From contig OU612066.1 in assembly GCA_914767715.1 (NCBI GenBank), positions 22,046,283 to 22,110,282 of the forward strand: a stretch of DNA of 64,000 nucleotides, written 5' to 3'. Every line of letters begins with the position of its first letter. The stretch's first letter is position 1. Positions 61,018 through 64,000 of the stretch are shown here, piece after piece. The DNA comes from Membranipora membranacea. Taxonomy: Eukaryota > Bryozoa > Gymnolaemata > Cheilostomatida > Membraniporidae. The translations under genes and the position numbers were made by a program. The notes under the pieces are model-generated. The model did no database searches, was not told where the DNA came from, and was given only the letters and a program-made list of their open reading frames with translations.

Positions 61018-61230
61018 ACTGTATGTTAAAGATTTTAAATTGCAACATAGATAACCACTCTTACAGTTTTGTTTCAGAGTATTAAGATAAGGCTTTCAAC
61101 TTATTAAACAGCAGTCTGCAGTCACAGCTTGAACAAGGAAGTTAGTAACAAGCAGTGGAGATTTAGATATAACTACACTAAGAGAGTTTACAGGACATAA
61201 CCTTTGAGAATATCAGGTCAGTAGTAGGTA
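61018..61230 (+). repeat. Third copy of the ACOX-TRIM intergenic sequence
   Basis: ACTGTATGTTAAAGATTTTA, GCAACATAGATAACCACTCT, TACAGTTTTGTTTC, CAGCAGTCTGCAGTCA and TTGAACAAGGAAGTTAGTAA match 15705-15920 and 51170-51390 with about 10-15% difference. It shows that a third array unit once lay here. Confidence 0.8.
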
Positions 61231-61539
61231 CATTAAATGTGTTAGATACTCTGACTCTCACTATTTCCTTGTGGTGTTGAAATCCTATAGTTGTCATTTA
61301 TCACCGCTTACTATGACATTCTATTGTCAACCATCTATGATCCTAATTATAGCGGGCTATGAGCTAGTAACCATCCTATTTCTCTGGATGTTATACTTGA
61401 ATACACAGGTCATGCTCCCAGCCTTCTTTCGTAATGGAATTCGTTCATCGTTTCGGGAGGGGCAGGGAGAAAGAATGAACTAAAAAATTCTTCTTATTTC
61501 TGCTACCTTTCCTTGGAATCAGTGGTCAGAGTTGTTGAA

Positions 61540-64000
61540 CCCACAAACGTCAAAACGTCGCAATCTAGCGTTCCACTAACGTCGCAAACCCACAAACGTC
61601 GCAATTTTTTAAACGTCGCAATAGCTCGAACCCACTAACGTCGCAAATGTCGCAACTCAACAAAAATACGAAGTTGTCTTCTCATTTGATGCAAATTGGT
61701 GATGATGATATGTTGCGAGAAGTAGAAAGGAGCATACAAACTTCAAAACACGGTGGGCAATCGAATATCAACATATGTGCTATGGGTAATTGTTGAGTAT
61801 TTTTCAGGTTATTTGAATCATTTTTTTTCACTTCCTAGGGCCGTTTGTTGTTACCTCAGAATCCATTAATGCTGTCATATTAGGGATGCTAATCACTATC
61901 TAGCAGACATAGTGACATACCAATTTGTGATGTACCTTAATGTTTGATTTAGCCAAAGATTGAACTTGTCAAGAGGTGTTGACACAGTTGGATTGAGTGC
62001 TATATTTTTTCCTCTTGCTGACATGGCCTTAATCCATCAAAATGCACAGCCTTCCCATGATGCAACACTTTGGATTTCCCAGATAAATAAAGTAAAACTT
62101 GTTTTATATACCATGTACCATGTAATTTTTTAATACTCATTTTGTTGGGAGTTGTTTCCTCACAAAGTAAAATAGAATGACTCATAACATGTTTTCTACA
62201 TCCCACTTATGAAATAAAACGGTATGGTAGAAAGTTCATCCATTCTCCCTGGTTGAACATTGATGAACCTTGATTACAAGCAGATGTACATGAACAACCA
62301 TCTGAGAGCCCTGGGCATGTTTATTGAGTTAATTTTAGTTTGATCAATGGAAACAAAAACCTGTGTTCCTAGACAATACTGTGTGCCATGAGAATGTTTT
62401 GTCTTATATATAATATATAATATATATCTATGATAAAGGCGCTGGCTGACCATGTTAGATTTATTTATCAATATGGATAATAAGTAGGCTATGGCTACAG
62501 CAGATTTTCTCAGCTCTTTTTAATATTTTATTCATTGACCCTCCTCCATACCACTGAATAGATAGTATAGGCAGCCCACTGTATGTATAGGTAGAATAGA
62601 TAGATACTGCTTAACTTGCTGGCTAGATAGGCAAAAGCAAGTTGAATTTTTAGAGGTAGGATAATAGTCTTTGGGTACCCAGGCATAGTTGAGCTGAAAT
62701 TTTTTTAAATTGATTTCAAGCAAATCACGATATCTCAAAAAATTTGATCTGCTGGTCCCTTACCCTGTCTTGACAAGCTTTGTTGGAGGGGTTCCCCTCT
62801 CCTTCAAGCAATGCTTGTCAAGAAAGGCCACTGTTTGCCATGGTCTTGCAGGATGTGGCACTTTGAAGACTTCTCTTTCAGGGAGTATACAATAACAAAT
62901 TCAATAAAATTTAAGAGGTTAACAGTTCCCATAATGCATATCTATGGAATTACCAAAGTATATTGAGGCCAATTATAATTTGACTTGAATTTTTTAGGGA
63001 AACCCATTTATTTTATAACCATGGCAATTAACAATAAGCCGCTGGGTCACAAAGCGATATTCAATTCTGTAAATTTTCAACTGCACTATCATTGACCCAC
63101 TGTCAAGGTCTCTTGTCCATAACCCAGGGTTTGAGTTTACAAACTGCATGTAATTCTAGTGATGAAAATACAATTGCCGTTACGCAATGCAAGGTGTAAT
63201 ATCGCATCCTATTGTATGGTAATGGTTCCTATGGTATCCTGTTGAGGTTTTATTATCATACCATAAAACCATAAAGTTGCATCTTGGGAATGATGTATAA
63301 ATTCCTTATTCAGTAGATAAAGGGTAAGTCATAAAGAGATAAAGGGATTCATGCATAAATGATTCAACATTTATGGCATTATAAGTAGTGTAAAACCATA
63401 AAGTTGCATCTTGGGAATGATGTAAGAATTCCGTATTCAGTAGATAAAGGGTAAGTCATAAAGAGATAAAGGGATTCATGCATAAATGATTCAACATTTA
63501 TGGCATTTCGAGTAGTGTAAAAGCATAGCCCATATCAAACATGACAGTATATTTCAAGCTTGACATGTATGCAGATATTTGCCTTACTTGTGCTAAATCT
63601 TGATTATCACCCCTTTATGACAGTATTAATAGAGTCTGAGGTAACAATAGATGACCCTAGAAAGTGGAAAAATGATTCAAATAACCTGAAAACTACACAA
63701 CAATTATGCATGGCACAATATATAATGTTGATATTCAATTCCCCACTGTGTTTTGTAGTTTGTATGCTCCTTTCTACTTCACGCAACATATCATCATCAC
63801 CAATTTGCATCAAATGAGAGGACAACTTCGTATTTGTGTTGAGTTGCAACGTTAGTGGGTTCGAGCTATTGCGACGTTTAAAAAATTGCGACGTTTGTGG
63901 GTTTGCGACATTTTAAAAACCCTTCGTTGTGACGTTTTTTGGATTGCGACGTTAGTGGAACGCTAGATTGCGACGTTTTGACGTTTGCGACGTTTGTGGG
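61540..64000. mobile_element. 2.46-kb foldback-type transposon with CGTCGCAA subterminal repeats
   Basis: The left end begins CCCACAAACGTCAAAACGTC; the last bases of the window are its inverse, GACGTTTGCGACGTTTGTGGG in part. Both ends contain six to eight copies of CGTCGCAA (or TTGCGACG) with spacers such as CTAGCGTTCCACTAACGTCG and AGCTCGAACCCACTAACGT. The inverted match continues inward over GAAGTTGTC, CTCATTTGATGCAAATTGGT and GAAGTAGAAAGGAGCATACA, giving arms of ~350-400 bp. No transposase is recognised inside. The element may end exactly at 64000 or extend past it. Confidence 0.8.
63265..63518 (+). repeat. Two-copy tandem repeat, 127-bp period
   Basis: AAAACCATAAAGTTGCATCT to TTATGGCATT.AGTAGTGT occurs twice in succession (63265-63391 and 63392-63518) with only about five differences. 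It lies inside the right part of the 61540-64000 element. Confidence 0.85.

Noticed and set aside
61550-61660. CRISPR-like spaced CGTCGCAA repeats
   Set aside because: The repeats are short, spacers irregular and the array is inverted at 63838-64000; this is a transposon end in an animal genome.

Overview
This is an AT-rich animal (metazoan) nuclear segment. Genes are split by short GT-AG introns of roughly 100 to 1000 bp. The recognisable domains are eukaryotic: a TRIM-type RING/B-box/coiled-coil/propeller protein, a peroxisomal acyl-CoA oxidase and a DUF4708 (C18orf63-like) protein. Non-LTR retrotransposon, tRNA-headed SINE and many foldback elements are present. Compact genes and an oxidase closest in motif to the plant ACX2/ACX3 type suggest an early-branching marine invertebrate such as a sponge, but the species cannot be fixed from sequence alone.

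The window is organised as a decayed tandem array. One unit holds, in order, a minus-strand uncharacterised 311-aa gene, an acyl-CoA oxidase (+), a TRIM gene (+) and a DUF4708 gene (+). Unit 1 lies at about 2443-25680 and unit 2 at about 36583-57215, offset by about 34.1 kb at their starts. Remnants of further units are a DUF4708 3' scrap at 1-115, another at 35560-36060, the first two exons of the minus-strand gene at 58140-58598, and an ACOX-TRIM intergenic scrap at 61018-61230. Between the units, 26418-30741 is an extra copy of the C-terminal half of the TRIM gene.

The units have decayed in complementary ways. ACOX copy 1 stops after exon 7, while copy 2 keeps exon 8 and a cut-down exon 9. 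TRIM copy 1 has two single-base frameshifts, TRIM copy 2 has an intact RING but has lost about 4 kb with everything after the first B-box, and the third TRIM copy lacks RING and B-box 1 and carries frameshifts and a stop. DUF4708 copy 1 has all nine exons but two nonsense codons, while copy 2 has clean exons 1-6 but lacks the last three. Only the minus-strand gene is open, correctly spliced and exactly 936 nt (311 aa) in both units. Its exons differ more between copies than an adjacent intron stretch does, which suggests diversifying selection or gene conversion.

Mobile elements explain most of the rest: a 5'-truncated non-LTR retrotransposon (279-2442), a SINE with a U2 snRNA-like head (34584-34808), tRNA-headed SINEs, several short foldback elements (two with an empty site in the paralogous unit), and a 2.46-kb element at the right edge (61540-64000) with long inverted ends built from CGTCGCAA repeats. 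No CRISPR, rRNA, intact tRNA or bacterial operon is present.
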